Translations under genes and position numbers: made by a program
Shown: positions 16,713 through 28,000 of the stretch, piece after piece
Layout of the letters: every line of letters begins with the position of its first letter
Position numbering within the stretch: the first letter of the stretch is position 1
Origin: Psychrobacter sp. UBA3480
GTDB lineage: Bacteria; Pseudomonadota; Gammaproteobacteria; Pseudomonadales; Moraxellaceae
Length of the DNA stretch: 63,421 nucleotides
Assembly: GCF_002377945.1 (NCBI RefSeq)
Contig: NZ_DFQV01000031.1
Location: 1-63,421 of the forward strand
Direction of reading: 5' to 3'
Notes under the pieces: model-generated
Database searches by the model: none
What the model saw: only the letters and a program-made list of their open reading frames with translations
What the model was told of the DNA's origin: nothing

Positions 16713-17267
16713 TTATTTAGGCAACAATACTCTATCGATTACATGGACAACACCATTGTTGGCAGCGATATCAGTCTTGACGATATTCGTTGTACGACCA
16801 TTTTCATCCATCAATTTGCCTTCTTTAGTCACCATTAGCGTGTCTTTGCTAGCAGTCATTACGTTACCAGGCTTCACATCTTTGGCATACATAGCCATAT
16901 CACCCGCGACTACGTGATAACCCAATACTTTGGTTAATAATGGCTTATTGGCAAATAACTGTGCTTTGGTCATACCTGTTTCTTGCAATGCTTGCATAAA
17001 GGCGGCATTGGTCGGTGCAAATACCGTATAGTGAGCGTTAGGATCAGACAACATATCGACTAGACCTGCTGCTTGTACAGCTTCTACCAATACTGAAAAA
17101 TCAGGATTGCTTTGGGCAATTTGTACAACATTCATCTTAGCCATACTCTGACTGTGCATTGGTGCTTTCATATCGCCCGTCTTTGCTGGCATCATATTAT
17201 TACAAGCACTTAGACCTGCGATTGAGATAGCCAATGTACCGATGGTGGCAATTTTAGTAAATTTCAT
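16713..17267 (-). CDS. fasciclin-domain lipoprotein, second copy
   Basis: A 184-residue protein with a lipoprotein signal (L-S-A-C at about 22), a short Met/Lys-rich linker (M-K-A-P-M-H-S-Q-S-M) and one FAS1 domain (about 47-184). The FAS1 motifs are Y-T-V-F-A-P-T-N-A-A-F, L-G-Y-H-V-V and N-N-G-V-V-H-V-I-D-R-V-L-L-P-K. It is a diverged tandem paralogue of the gene at 15685. AAGGAA precedes the start by about 7 nt. Function is presumed cell-surface or envelope adhesion, not shown by the sequence. Confidence 0.92.
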   Translation of the reverse strand: MKFTKIATIGTLAISIAGLSACNNMMPAKTGDMKAPMHSQSMAKMNVVQIAQSNPDFSVLVEAVQAAGLVDMLSDPNAHYTVFAPTNAAFMQALQETGMTKAQLFANKPLLTKVLGYHVVAGDMAMYAKDVKPGNVMTASKDTLMVTKEGKLMDENGRTTNIVKTDIAANNGVVHVIDRVLLPK

Positions 17268-17839
17268 AACATTTTCCTTAATGATTTGAATTTCTTTGAC
17301 GTTGGTATTGTTTCAACTATGATATTACTGTCTTACAGATCGTCTTGCCTGCTAATGCCATTTGCTCACCATACCGTACTACTAACACTGATACTCTTGG
17401 TGCCAGTTACTGCTAATAAATGAGCCTATATTTATAAGTAGGACTTACTAAGACCTTGTATTTCTGAAATTAAATTAACATGTAAGCAATCTTTATCAAC
17501 CTGCCTTTGCGCAATTTTTTGTGGTATGGGTGTAAATTTTGTCTAACTTCTGAGCATTCCCGTTGGTTTTCATTTGCAAAAGAAAAGCTTTATGTAAGCC
17601 CTTAGCGAAATGATATTCATTTGTGCGTATCTGCTTTATGAAATAGACTCTAGCACCTTACTTTGTTACTTAGTTTTCCTCTTATTGATCTATTGCCAAA
17701 GAGGAATATGCAGTATCCCTATGTAGCAAACTTTTCATGCTAAAATAATGCAAATTTGCGGTCTTCTTCGTGAGACTCTGCACGCTACTGGTTTATTATT
17801 CCTTCTTTTTTTAATAATTACGATATAAGCAGCACACCT
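17268..17839. other. gene-free divergent promoter region before metH
   Basis: About 570 bp between the fasciclin gene and metH. No coding frame was supported. I looked for a cobalamin or SAM riboswitch core and did not find a convincing one. It must carry both promoters. Confidence 0.45.
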
Positions 17840-20800
17840 ATGATTCCAACAACGACCTCACCAACCGATTCTCATACCGATACTGCCTCTAGTTCCTCAT
17901 CCGCTAATGACTTTATATTGACGCCACCTGCTGTATTTCCGTTTAAAGAGCAGCAGCTAACCGCTCGTGCCCGTATCACTGAGCAGATGGCATCACGCAT
18001 TTTGATGTTAGACGGTGCGATGGGTACGCAGATTCAGACCTATAAACTAGAAGAAGCAGATTATCGTGGTGAGCGTTTTGCTGATATCGACCAAGATGTA
18101 CGCGGCAATAACGATCTGCTAGTACTGACTCAGCCACACATGATTAAAGACATTCATCACGATCATCTGCTGGCGGGCGCTGATATCATCGAGACCAATA
18201 CCTTTAACGGTACGCGTCTGTCGATGGCTGACTATGACATGCAGTATCTAGTGCCAGAACTAAATAGGACAGCGGCCAAGATTGCTCGAGAAGCGGCGGA
18301 TGAATTTACCGCAAAAACGCCTGAGAAACCGCGCTTCGTTGCAGGTGTCGTGGGCCCGACGTCACGTACGTGCTCGCTATCGCCTGATGTCAATGATCCT
18401 GCATTTCGTAATATTACCTTTGATGAGTTGGTATTAAACTACCGTGAAGCGACCTTGTGCTTGATAGAAGGCGGTGTCGACCTTATCCTAATCGAAACTA
18501 TTTTTGATACGCTGAATGCCAAAGCCGCAATCTTTGCCATCACTGGTGTGTTTGATGACATTGGTTTTGAATTACCGATTATGATTTCGGGTACGATTAC
18601 GGATGCCTCAGGCCGTACGTTGTCAGGTCAAACGGCTGAAGCCTTTTATAACTCAATCCGCCATGCCAAACCATTATCAGTAGGCTTCAACTGCGCGCTT
18701 GGTGCCGATGCGCTACGTCCACACATTCAAACGCTATCTAATATCGCCAATACTTATGTGTCAGCGCATCCAAACGCAGGTCTACCCAATGAGTTTGGTG
18801 AATATGATGAAACGGCTGATGAAACCACTGCGCTGCTAGAAGGTTTTGCGAAAGCAGGTATCTTAAATATCGTGGGCGGCTGCTGTGGTACGACACCAGA
18901 ACATATCCGCCAAATCGCGAATATGGTAAAAAACTATGCGCCGCGAGTGATTTCTGAAATCGCCCCTGCCTGCCGCTTGTCTGGACTTGAGCCATTTACC
19001 ATCACAGCAGACAGCTTGTTCGTTAACGTGGGTGAACGTACCAACGTGACAGGCTCTAAAAAGTTCTTACGCTTGATCAAAACCGAAGCCTATACCGAAG
19101 CACTCGATGTCGCCCGCGATCAGGTAGAAGGCGGTGCGCAAATCGTCGATATCAACATGGATGAGGGCATGCTCGACTCCAAGCAAGCGATGATTCATTT
19201 CATCAACTTGGTATCAGGCGAGCCAGATATCAGCCGCGTACCGCTCATGATTGACTCTTCTAAATGGGACATCATCGAAGAAGGCCTAAAACGCACGCAG
19301 GGTAAATCTGTCGTCAACTCTATCTCCTTAAAAGAAGGTCATGCTGAGTTCGTCGAGCGCGCCAAACTGTGTATGCGCTATGGTGCTGCCGTTATCGTCA
19401 TGGCATTTGATGAAGATGGTCAAGCTGATACTTATGAGCGTAAAATTCAAATCTGTCAGCGCAGCTATGATGTGTTGGTTAATGAAGTCGGTTTCCCTTC
19501 TGAAGACATCATTTTTGACCCGAACATTTTTGCCGTTGCAACGGGTATCACCGAGCATAATAACTATGGCGCTGACTTTATCAATGCCACACGCTGGATT
19601 ACGGAAAACCTGCCGAACGCGATGGTCTCGGGCGGCGTATCCAACGTGTCGTTTAGTTTCCGTGGTAACCCGATCCGTGAAGCGATCAACTCTGTATTCT
19701 TATACCATGCGATCAAAAACGGTCTGACCATGGGTATCGTCAACCCAGCCATGCTTGAGCTGTACGATGATATTCCAAAGGAAGCTCGTGACGCTATCGA
19801 AGACGTCATGCTCAACCGCAATCAAGGTGAAACTGGTCAAGATGCCACTGAGCGCCTGATGACCGTCGCTGAAAACTATCAAGATGGCGGCAAGAAAAAA
19901 GACAGTACCGTCGATATGAGCTGGCGCGAAGGTACGGTAGAAGAACGTATCGCCCACGCACTGGTCAAAGGTGTAACGACTTTTATCGAAGCGGATACCA
20001 AAGAAGCCTGGGAGAAGTATCCCAAACCGCTAGAAGTCATCGAAGGGCCGCTCATGGACGGTATGAATATCGTCGGTGACCTATTCGGTGCGGGTAAAAT
20101 GTTCCTACCGCAAGTCGTAAAATCTGCCCGTGTAATGAAGCAATCGGTCGCATGGCTAAACCCGTATATCGAAGCGGAAAAAGTCGAAGGCGAAGTCAAA
20201 GGTAAAATCCTAATGGCAACCGTCAAAGGCGACGTCCATGATATCGGCAAAAATATCGTCGGCGTGGTACTCGGCTGTAACGGCTATGACATCGTCGATC
20301 TCGGTGTCATGGTGCCATGTGAAAAAATCCTAGATACTGCCATCGCAGAGAAAGTCGATATCATTGGTCTGTCTGGTTTGATTACCCCAAGTCTAGACGA
20401 GATGGTCTATGTCGCAAAGCAAATGCAAGAGCGCGGCATGACACTACCATTAATGATCGGCGGTGCAACGACGTCTAAAGCGCATACTGCCGTCAAGGTC
20501 GAGCCACAATATCAAAACGATAGCGTCATCTATGTATCGGACGCTTCGCGCTCAGTCGGCGTGGTGACCAAATTGCTATCAAAAGAGCACCGTCAAGCGC
20601 TCATCGATGAGACACGCGAAGAGTATGTCAAAGTGCGTGAGCGTCTGGCTAAGCGTCAACCAAAAGCTGCCAAAGTCACCTATGCCGAATCAGTCAAGAT
20701 TGGCTTTCAGTATGATTGGGAAACCTATGTGCCACCAGTGCCAAATAAGCTAGGACAAGTGATATTGGATGACTATCCAATCGCGAATCTGCTGCCTTAT

Positions 20801-21643
20801 ATTGACTGGACACCGTTCTTTATCTCTTGGGGTCTGACCGGTAAATACCCGAAAATATTGCAAGATGATGTGGTTGGTGAAGCAGCTCGCGATCTGTTTG
20901 AAAATGCAGAAGAGCTACTACAAAAGATGATTGATGAAAAATCAATCGTAGCCAAAGGAGTGTTTAAACTGATGCCCGCTCGCCGTACTGGCGCAGATAC
21001 CGTCACTGTATATGACAATGCGCCTGCTGATGGCGGTAAACCGACCTACCAGTTTGAGCACTTACGTCAGCAAAGCGACAAAGCTAGTGGCAAGCCAAAC
21101 TTTAGTTTGGCAGACTTTATCTCGCCATCAGAGACGCATACCGATCACTTGGGCGGCTTTACTGTCTCCATCGTCGGTACAGAAGCACTGGCTGAGCAAT
21201 ACAAAGCGGCAGGCGATGACTACAATGCCATTATGGTACAGGCGCTATCTGACCGTTTAGCCGAAGCATTCGCCGAGCATCTACATGAGCTCATTCGTAA
21301 AGAGTATTGGGGCTATCAGCCGACTGAGTCACTCACCAATGATGAGATGATTAAAGAAAAATACGTCGGTATCCGCCCTGCACCTGGCTACCCTGCCTGT
21401 CCTGAACATACCGAAAAAGGCAAATTGTTTGACTGGCTCGGAACGGTAGATGCTATCGGTACGACCTTAACCGAGAGCTATGCGATGTGGCCTGCGTCAT
21501 CTGTCAGCGGATTCTACTATTCACATCCTGACAGTGAGTACTTCAATGTCGGTAAGATAAGCCGTGATCAGTTAGAGAGTTATGCTGAGCGTAAAGGTTG
21601 GGATATAAAAACGGCTGAGAAGTGGTTGAATCCGAACTTGTAG
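17840..21643 (+). CDS. metH: cobalamin-dependent methionine synthase
   Basis: A 1267-residue protein that transfers the methyl group of methyltetrahydrofolate to homocysteine through cobalamin. Domains in order: homocysteine-binding (about 50-370, zinc ligands C348-C349 in G-G-C-C-G-T-T), pterin-binding (about 390-650), cobalamin cap and B12-binding (about 680-930, with His800 in D-V-H-D-I-G-K-N that ligates cobalt), and the SAM-dependent activation domain (about 960-1267, [10 protein letters not shown]). About 45 extra Ser/Thr/Asp-rich residues precede the usual N-terminus. The ribosome site before 17840 is weak and a downstream start is possible. Monocistronic, with a terminator at 21686-21720. 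Confidence 0.97.
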   Translation: MIPTTTSPTDSHTDTASSSSSANDFILTPPAVFPFKEQQLTARARITEQMASRILMLDGAMGTQIQTYKLEEADYRGERFADIDQDVRGNNDLLVLTQPHMIKDIHHDHLLAGADIIETNTFNGTRLSMADYDMQYLVPELNRTAAKIAREAADEFTAKTPEKPRFVAGVVGPTSRTCSLSPDVNDPAFRNITFDELVLNYREATLCLIEGGVDLILIETIFDTLNAKAAIFAITGVFDDIGFELPIMISGTITDASGRTLSGQTAEAFYNSIRHAKPLSVGFNCALGADALRPHIQTLSNIANTYVSAHPNAGLPNEFGEYDETADETTALLEGFAKAGILNIVGGCCGTTPEHIRQIANMVKNYAPRVISEIAPACRLSGLEPFTITADSLFVNVGERTNVTGSKKFLRLIKTEAYTEALDVARDQVEGGAQIVDINMDEGMLDSKQAMIHFINLVSGEPDISRVPLMIDSSKWDIIEEGLKRTQGKSVVNSISLKEGHAEFVERAKLCMRYGAAVIVMAFDEDGQADTYERKIQICQRSYDVLVNEVGFPSEDIIFDPNIFAVATGITEHNNYGADFINATRWITENLPNAMVSGGVSNVSFSFRGNPIREAINSVFLYHAIKNGLTMGIVNPAMLELYDDIPKEARDAIEDVMLNRNQGETGQDATERLMTVAENYQDGGKKKDSTVDMSWREGTVEERIAHALVKGVTTFIEADTKEAWEKYPKPLEVIEGPLMDGMNIVGDLFGAGKMFLPQVVKSARVMKQSVAWLNPYIEAEKVEGEVKGKILMATVKGDVHDIGKNIVGVVLGCNGYDIVDLGVMVPCEKILDTAIAEKVDIIGLSGLITPSLDEMVYVAKQMQERGMTLPLMIGGATTSKAHTAVKVEPQYQNDSVIYVSDASRSVGVVTKLLSKEHRQALIDETREEYVKVRERLAKRQPKAAKVTYAESVKIGFQYDWETYVPPVPNKLGQVILDDYPIANLLPYIDWTPFFISWGLTGKYPKILQDDVVGEAARDLFENAEELLQKMIDEKSIVAKGVFKLMPARRTGADTVTVYDNAPADGGKPTYQFEHLRQQSDKASGKPNFSLADFISPSETHTDHLGGFTVSIVGTEALAEQYKAAGDDYNAIMVQALSDRLAEAFAEHLHELIRKEYWGYQPTESLTNDEMIKEKYVGIRPAPGYPACPEHTEKGKLFDWLGTVDAIGTTLTESYAMWPASSVSGFYYSHPDSEYFNVGKISRDQLESYAERKGWDIKTAEKWLNPNL

Positions 21644-21685
21644 TTGATTGGCTAATCAAGTTATAGAAACCTGATAGTTCTTTTT

Positions 21686-21720
21686 TGGCTTACTCATTTA
21701 ATATGGGTAAGCCATTTTTT
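21686..21720 (+). terminator. metH terminator
   Basis: TGGCTTAC (21686-21693) pairs with GTAAGCCA (21707-21714), extendable by three more pairs with one mismatch, followed by six T. Confidence 0.85.
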
Positions 21721-21850
21721 ATGGCGCATCCTTTATTTATTATCAGCAAACTTATCGCTACGTTCATAGCAAAATACTTTTATCATTTACTGACAAGAAC
21801 CATGCTAGATTATTGTCTACTTTATTACTTTTATTGTTGTGAGACAGACT

Positions 21851-22780
21851 ATGAATCAGATTGCACTACTTTCTAGTTGGATTGGCAAAACCTTTGCAAT
21901 CTGGGCATTGGTCAGTGCTGTTTTGGGATTTATTTTTCCTGAATTTTTTGCTTCGTTGGCTTTTTTGATCGTTCCTATACTTGGCATCATTATGTTTGGG
22001 ATGGGCATGACGCTCAAGATGGAAGATTTCCTAGAGATTATCAAACGCCCCAAGCCTGTACTGGTAGGACTGTTGGCACAGTTTACGCTCATGCCGTTGA
22101 TTGCTTATCTATTAACGGTCATCTTCAACCTTGATCCTTTAATAGCTGTCGGTGTTATCTTGGTTGGTTGTTGCCCGGGCGGTACTTCTAGTAACGTGAT
22201 TACGTTCTTAGCCAAAGGTGATGTAGCTTTGAGTGTAGCGATTACCTCTATCTCTACCCTACTGGCACCTTTTTTGACCCCGATTCTATTAAATGTGTTT
22301 GCTGGTCAGCTGATCGACATCGACCTAGCCAGTATGATGATGACCATTACGAAAATCGTTATCTTGCCCATATTACTGGGTGTTATCTTTCATAAGTTTT
22401 TGGGTAAAAAGATCGAGTTCGTTACCGAGGTATTACCGATGGTGTCGGTATTGGGTATCTCTATTATCATCGCGGCGGTGGTTGCCGTGTCTAAAGCGAC
22501 CATCTTAGATAGCGGTGCTATCGTCTTTATCGTGGTTGCCTTACATAATATGACGGGTTATACCTTGGGATATGTAATCGCTCGCTTGTCTGGCTTTACG
22601 GAGAAACAACGCCGCGCGATTATGATAGAAGTGGGCATGCAAAACTCTGGTCTGGGCGCTGCCCTTGCGGCAACTTATTTCAACCCTGTTGCTGCCTTAC
22701 CAAGTGCAATATTCAGTGTCTGGCATAACTTTAGTGGTGCGCTGGTTGCGAATATTTTTGCTAAGAGAGATGGTAGGTAA
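21851..22780 (+). CDS. bile acid:sodium symporter (BASS) family transporter
   Basis: A 309-residue membrane protein with about nine hydrophobic segments. The BASS-family signature G-C-C-P-G-G-T-S-S-N-V-I-T-F-L-A-K-G-D-V-A-L-S-V is near residue 106 and a second motif, E-V-G-M-Q-N-S-G-L-G, is near 264. Family members move organic anions with sodium; the substrate cannot be read from sequence (ketopantoate and pyruvate are known for relatives). A GTG at 21839 in the same frame is less likely than the ATG at 21851, which has GAGA about 6 nt upstream. Confidence 0.9.
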   Translation: MNQIALLSSWIGKTFAIWALVSAVLGFIFPEFFASLAFLIVPILGIIMFGMGMTLKMEDFLEIIKRPKPVLVGLLAQFTLMPLIAYLLTVIFNLDPLIAVGVILVGCCPGGTSSNVITFLAKGDVALSVAITSISTLLAPFLTPILLNVFAGQLIDIDLASMMMTITKIVILPILLGVIFHKFLGKKIEFVTEVLPMVSVLGISIIIAAVVAVSKATILDSGAIVFIVVALHNMTGYTLGYVIARLSGFTEKQRRAIMIEVGMQNSGLGAALAATYFNPVAALPSAIFSVWHNFSGALVANIFAKRDGR

Positions 22781-22887
22781 GAAATAACTATATAATGAGG
22801 ACTTACAAGGCTTCAGACAACTAATACAGATACCTTTAATAATGTTCTTAAAAGCTTTTAGCAAATTATACAATGAGAAGATTCTAC

Positions 22888-24425
22888 ATGAGCGCCGCTA
22901 ATAAAAGTAAGTCTATTCTTGAGCTAGATAGTATTTCTGTACGTGATTACTTTCTTAAAAGCGAATCTTATTGCAATGTAGACTTACCACCTTATTATAA
23001 TTTCCAGAATATACTTAATGAAATCGATCTTATATATAGCAGTCTATTATCTGATAACAAGAAGCTTGAAGGGTATACTGAAGGCAATAAAAGCAATAAC
23101 AACGTAAAAAATCTTGATGATGTGAATCACCACATATATGCCAACAAGGATGGTGGCTTGTCTTGGAGAGAGTTTCAGATAATCCACCCGCTCCTGTATA
23201 TACTATACATTTACTGCATACAATAACAGACGAAAATAACTGGGATACTATTAAAGAAAGGTTTAAAGCCTTTCAGAATAATGGAAAAATCCGCTGTTTA
23301 AGCGTTCCAATGATATCTTTAACAAAAGAATCTGATAAAGCGGCACAAGTTAGTAGCTGGTGGAAAAATATTGAACAAAAATCAATTGAACTCGCATTAA
23401 GTTTTGATTATTTGTACGATACAGACATCTCAGATTGTTATGGCTCTATTTACACCCACTCTATCGCTTGGGCTATAGAAACCAAAGAAACTGCTAAAAA
23501 TAAAAAGACAGATAAAAGCCTTTTAGGTAATCAAGTTGACTCTATTTTTCAAATGATGCAGCAGGAGCAAACTAACGGTATTCCTCAAGGTTCAAATTTA
23601 ATGGATTTCATAGCTGAAATTGTCTTAGGATATGTTGATGAAAAAGTCGGATGTGCCATAAAAGATGCAGAAATAGATGATTATCAAATTATTAGATACA
23701 GAGACGATTATAGAATTTTTGTAAATAGTGCTACTGAAGGAGAGTTGATACTTAAAATAATATCAGAAAACCTCCTAGACTTAGGGATGCGTTTAAATAA
23801 TTCAAAAACAAAAAAGTCTAATGATGTTATCTCAACAGCTATCAAGCCTGATAAGATAGACTGGTTGTCTAAAAATATTGCTTCAATAAACCCGCAGAAT
23901 AGATTATTGCTGCTACGTGAACACTCTAAGAAATACCCGAACTCAGGAACATTAAAGAAAGAATTAAAAGTCTTCTATGGCAATTTTGATGAGTATAAGA
24001 TTCACTCAGATTCTTTGTCAGTGATCTTAAGTATAGTCACTGATATTTGCTACAAAAACCCTTCTACCTATACTGTTTGCTTTGCTATTGTAAGTAAACT
24101 ACTCAAAGAAATGGAATCAAGGGTAAATACTAATCATGTAATAATAATGATATACAAGAAATTTGAGAAAATTCCTAATACAGGTTTTATGCAAATATGG
24201 TTTCGCCGAATGATGCAAGAGCCTAATGACAACATAATTTTTACAGAAAAACTATGTTGTTATTTAGATACACCAAAATGCATATGGAATAATGATTGGA
24301 TAACCAATAAAGATATGAAGAAAACACTAAATGAGACACATATTGTAGACGATGAAATATTAAAATCGTTGCATCCAGTTATTCAAAGCGAAGAGTTCGC
24401 ACTTTATACTTATAACAACAAGTGA
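22888..24425 (+). pseudogene. defence-type reverse transcriptase (UG/DRT-like), frameshifted
   Basis: Two overlapping frames make one reverse transcriptase of about 510 residues. Frame 1 (22888-23226) encodes the N-terminus (F-L-K-S-E-S-Y-C-N-V-D-L-P-P-Y-Y-N-F, then L-S-W-R-E-F-Q-I-I-H-P-L-L-Y) and stops soon after. The second frame (to 24425) continues with T-I-H-L-L-H-T-I-T-D-E-N-N-W and carries RT motif A (D-T-D-I-S-D-C-Y-G-S-I-Y-T-H-S), motif B (N-G-I-P-Q-G-S-N-L-M-D-F-I-A-E-I) and the catalytic Y-R-D-D. The join falls at a TATATA tract (23197-23202), where two extra bases explain the shift. The style is that of single-gene anti-phage reverse transcriptases, not retrons or group II introns; the exact class is undetermined. 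The gene is strongly AT-rich against its neighbours, a sign of transfer. Start 22888 has GAGAAG 7 nt upstream. Confidence 0.8.
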
Positions 24426-24449
24426 CGCTTATACTATGATCTTGTATCA

Positions 24450-24593
24450 TTAATTAATCTTCCTCCCACGCCGACACCGCTCAGAACAATAAATCACCTG
24501 CTCCCAATCTTTCTCCCATTTCTTACGCCACGTAAACGGGCGCTGGCAGACGGGGCAGATTTTTTGCGGTAGGTTTACTTTTTTATGTGCCAT
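24450..24593 (-). CDS. DUF2256 zinc-ribbon protein, second copy
   Basis: A 47-residue protein, M-A-H-K-K-V-N-L-P at the start. It has [14 protein letters not shown] and I-Y-C-S-E-R-C-R-R, the four-Cys pattern of DUF2256. This family often lies near cryptochrome/photolyase genes; its function is unknown. GGGAG lies about 7 nt before the ATG at 24593. It is a tandem relative of the gene at 24639-24800, sharing the M-A-H-K-K start, C-P-V-C and Y-C-S-x-x-C-R-R. Confidence 0.85.
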   Translation of the reverse strand: MAHKKVNLPQKICPVCQRPFTWRKKWEKDWEQVIYCSERCRRGRKIN

Positions 24594-24638
24594 TATTTGC
24601 TCCCATCTACTTCTAACTATTTGTGTTGTGATGACATC

Positions 24639-24800
24639 TTACTTTTGATGATCTAGCCCTTCATACTTTTTCACCCGTCGGCATTGGTCGGAGCAATAGA
24701 CCATGCTCTCCCAGTTTTTATCTAACTTTTTAGTCCAACTAAATTCGCGCTCGCAGACAGGGCAAAGTTTTTTGCGGACGTTCTTTTTTTTGTGCGCCAT
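24639..24800 (-). CDS. DUF2256 zinc-ribbon protein, first copy
   Basis: A 53-residue DUF2256 protein. The start is M-A-H-K-K-K-N-V, with zinc Cys pairs in C-P-V-C-E-R-E-F-S-W and V-Y-C-S-D-Q-C-R-R. The ATG at 24800 is chosen because it matches the family start and has GAGA 6 nt upstream; a longer frame to 24839 runs into a 107-bp inverted-repeat element. No cryptochrome or photolyase gene lies in this window. Confidence 0.85.
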   Translation of the reverse strand: MAHKKKNVRKKLCPVCEREFSWTKKLDKNWESMVYCSDQCRRVKKYEGLDHQK

Positions 24801-24819
24801 AATTTTCTCATTGGTTTGA

Positions 24820-24926
24820 TATAGTCGATTCACTATCATCGGTTACGGTATCAGGCTCGCTTGACCTGCTTTTTATAGCAACTTTACTCGCTGTCATCGT
24901 ATCCAAAGTAGCTGTTGCCGACTATA
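24820..24926. repeat. 107-bp inverted-repeat element (MITE-like), copy A
   Basis: Begins TATAGTCG (24820-24827) and ends CGACTATA (24919-24926). Same length and ends as the element at 35083-35189. When reversed, its interior shares blocks with that copy, such as TCAAGCGAG near the centre. It carries no gene and looks like a miniature mobile element. Confidence 0.65.
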
Positions 24927-25053
24927 TTACCACTGTCTCTTAATCATAAGACCTATTTATAGTGCTATACATCAGCATTGCTCATAAGCGTTAATAATCA
25001 ATCATTAGTTGTTAATCGTCAGCTATTAATCAGTAATGACTAATCGTCAGCTA

Positions 25054-28000
25054 CTAATCATAGTCGTCAAATATTTTATTTAAGCGATTGAGGCTATTAA
25101 CGATTAACTTACCAGATTGATCGGTGCTGGTATCAATCGCCAGTTTCTCATCCATCCGCATCGTCAATGGCTCTAATGCTTGCTTGAGGGCAGTTGCCAT
25201 CAATGCGGTCTGCTGATGAATATCAGGGATATCACTATCTGCTGCTTGATTCTCATCACTCTTAGCTAGGGTCTCAGTCAAACTATTAAACAAGCTATCC
25301 GCCATTTTTTGCGCCAGTTGTTCAACAGCATTGACCAACTGTACCATCAGTGCTTTTTGCACATCTTGGTTTTGCTTGAGATACTCGCCTTCCGCCTTTC
25401 CAGCATTGTGATCGTGCTTATATATTTGCAGCAATTGACTCACGCTTTTCTCAAAGCCATTATCGATACTGTCGCTGACAACTTTGGCATTATTAATGAC
25501 GCTATCGGCGAGGATTTTTTGTGACTCTAATTGAGCGTTTAGCTGGGCATCGAGTTGCGCTTGTTGTCCTGCTTCTCGTAAGCGAGCGATTTGCTCTGGG
25601 TCATTTTTCGTTAAGTATGTCTCAAACTGGCTACTGATGGCATTGAAACCACTGGCCAAATCGACCAACTGGGCAACGATACGCGCGCCCGTATCGCCAT
25701 CTTCACCGCCCATGGCTTTGTTACGTAGGAAGTCGGCTTTGATTTGCGCCCAACGCTCTGTTTCTGCTTCGGTCAAGATACCACGCATCTCACCAAGTTT
25801 GAGCAAGTTACTCTCTGCGCCTTGGGTCAATAGCTGCGACTCGCCTAAATAATGATCGTCTATCAGCTGGTTCAGCTCTTCTTCATTCATGACCGCCGAC
25901 AGTTTTTCGGTCATCTTATTCATATTACGATAACTGCCTTGCAGCTTAAATATCGGCTCAACGCGGTACTTATCATCTTGCGAGGCGGAGGCAATATAGG
26001 CTTGGTTAACATCCAGAATGACTTCTTGCACCCTAAACATATGGCGCAAGATAGCGACAATCTCATTAACTTCTGAAGTGCTATACGGATACGTCAGATC
26101 GCTGCTTTGTGCTTGGGCAAGATTCGCATTGTCCGTTTTTGCCATTTTAATCAAACGATGCACATCGCTTAAGTCACGGTTGGCCATCGGTGCAAGGGCC
26201 GTATTAGAAGTGAGGGAGTTTTCGATATAACTGAGTGCAAATACCTCTTCCATGCCGCTCATGATATCGCCTAAGTTATAGATGTCGGCACGGTTGGCGA
26301 GCATGTCAGGGACTTTAAATGCCTCGCCGCTCTCGGTATATGGGTTACCTGCCATGACCACGCAGAACTTTTTGCCACGCATGTCATAGGTCTTGGTTTT
26401 GCCTTGCCAGACACCATCAATACGGCGTGTACCATCGCCCAATGAGATAAACTTCTGCAAAAATTCCGCATGGGTATGCTGAATATCATCAAGATACAGC
26501 ATGACGTTGTTGCCCATCTCAAAGGCCAAGTTGATTTTATTCAGCTCTTCTCGTGCAGTAGCATTGGGTGCTTTTTCGGGATCTAATGAGGTGACGTCAT
26601 GGCCAAGTGACGGACAGTTAATCTTCATAAAGATAAGGCCAAGACGATTTGCCACGTATTCCATCAAGGTGGTTTTACCATACCCTGGTGGCGATATCAT
26701 CATGAGGATACCCATCAAATCGGTACGCTTATCCTCGCCGACCGTGCCCATCTGCTTGGCAAGGTTGTCACCGATAAGTGGCAGGTAGCTCTCGTTAATC
26801 AGACGGTTACGCACAAATGAGGACAGTGGACGCGGCATAAACTCGTCCAGTCGCAACGTCTCTTTTGAGTCATGCAATATCTCTGAGCGCATGGCCAGAT
26901 AACGTCTATAGGCAGGGATAACTTGGGTATCATGATGATGTAAACGATTTAAGAAATCATCGACGGCAAAGGTTAAGGTCTGCTGATGAATACGTATATG
27001 CTCACCCAGCAAATTATTGACTTGTATCTCAAGCGATACCTTACCCGTGCTACGTTCAAAACTTTGCACTTGATTAAGCGGATTATTAATACTGGTCGAT
27101 GACGTAGCCGACGAGGTGATTGAGGAAAATGACAAGGCCGATGGTGTGCCACTTGCGCCTGTACTGTTTAAACCTTGATTGCCCAATCCTTTAGCACTTA
27201 GCCCTTTATTAAAAGCCCCTTTATCAAAGCTAGCACCTGAATCAATGAGGCGCTGTACCAAGGCTTCACGCTGAGCATCATTTAACTGCGTCAGTAAGAC
27301 AGCAATGGCTTCGGGTACATAATGACGGCCGCTCTCTAGCTGTTGCTTGCGTAGCGCGTTTTGTGTTTCAGTCTCGGCAAGCTGCTCTTCACTGAGTGCC
27401 TCGCCTGCCTCATCCGTGCCATCAGCCGACTCAGTACCACCATAAGTCTTATCAAGTAGTGCATGAAACCATGTGGCTAATAGCTCATAGGCTGATTTGG
27501 GTTGGAAGCCAAGCTTACTGATAGAAGATTGTAATTGGTCAAAACTGGCGGTATTTTGCGTGCTACCTGACGCACTATTTAACGTTTGGCTTAGCTGCTC
27601 ACACAACTGCTGCGCTTGTTGGCTGGTTTGCCATTTTATTGTGTTATATGCACCTGCATTCGATTCCGCCGACTGCCCCATGACACTCACGAGATACTCA
27701 CAGGCAAGCTGAACGTAGCTTGGTTTGAAGATGTTGGCGTTATGAACATCACTGGTATTTGAATCTGACTCTGGTTTTGATGTTGACTGCTTGCCGGCGC
27801 CATTATTAATGCCAGTACCGTTATCAGCGCTAAGACTGTCGTCATTATGAGCCATAACAAAGTGACGCATCACTTGGCTCATGTCCTCGACCAATAGAGA
27901 CTTCGCAGTATCGCTGCCCAATGCACGACGCAGTTGCTCGGCGGTGGCGGCTCTATCTGTCCAGTTATTTGCGCGTGTCAGCACTGATTCATTCAGCCAT

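Noticed and set aside
17268..17839. Cobalamin or SAM riboswitch before metH
   Set aside because: No recognisable conserved core was found by reading; a covariance-model search would be needed to exclude it.
22781..22887. Retron-type msr/msd RNA upstream of the reverse transcriptase
   Set aside because: Only a short palindrome (TAAAAGCTTTTA) is visible; no long inverted repeats flanking a stem-loop region were seen, and the protein style is not retron-like.
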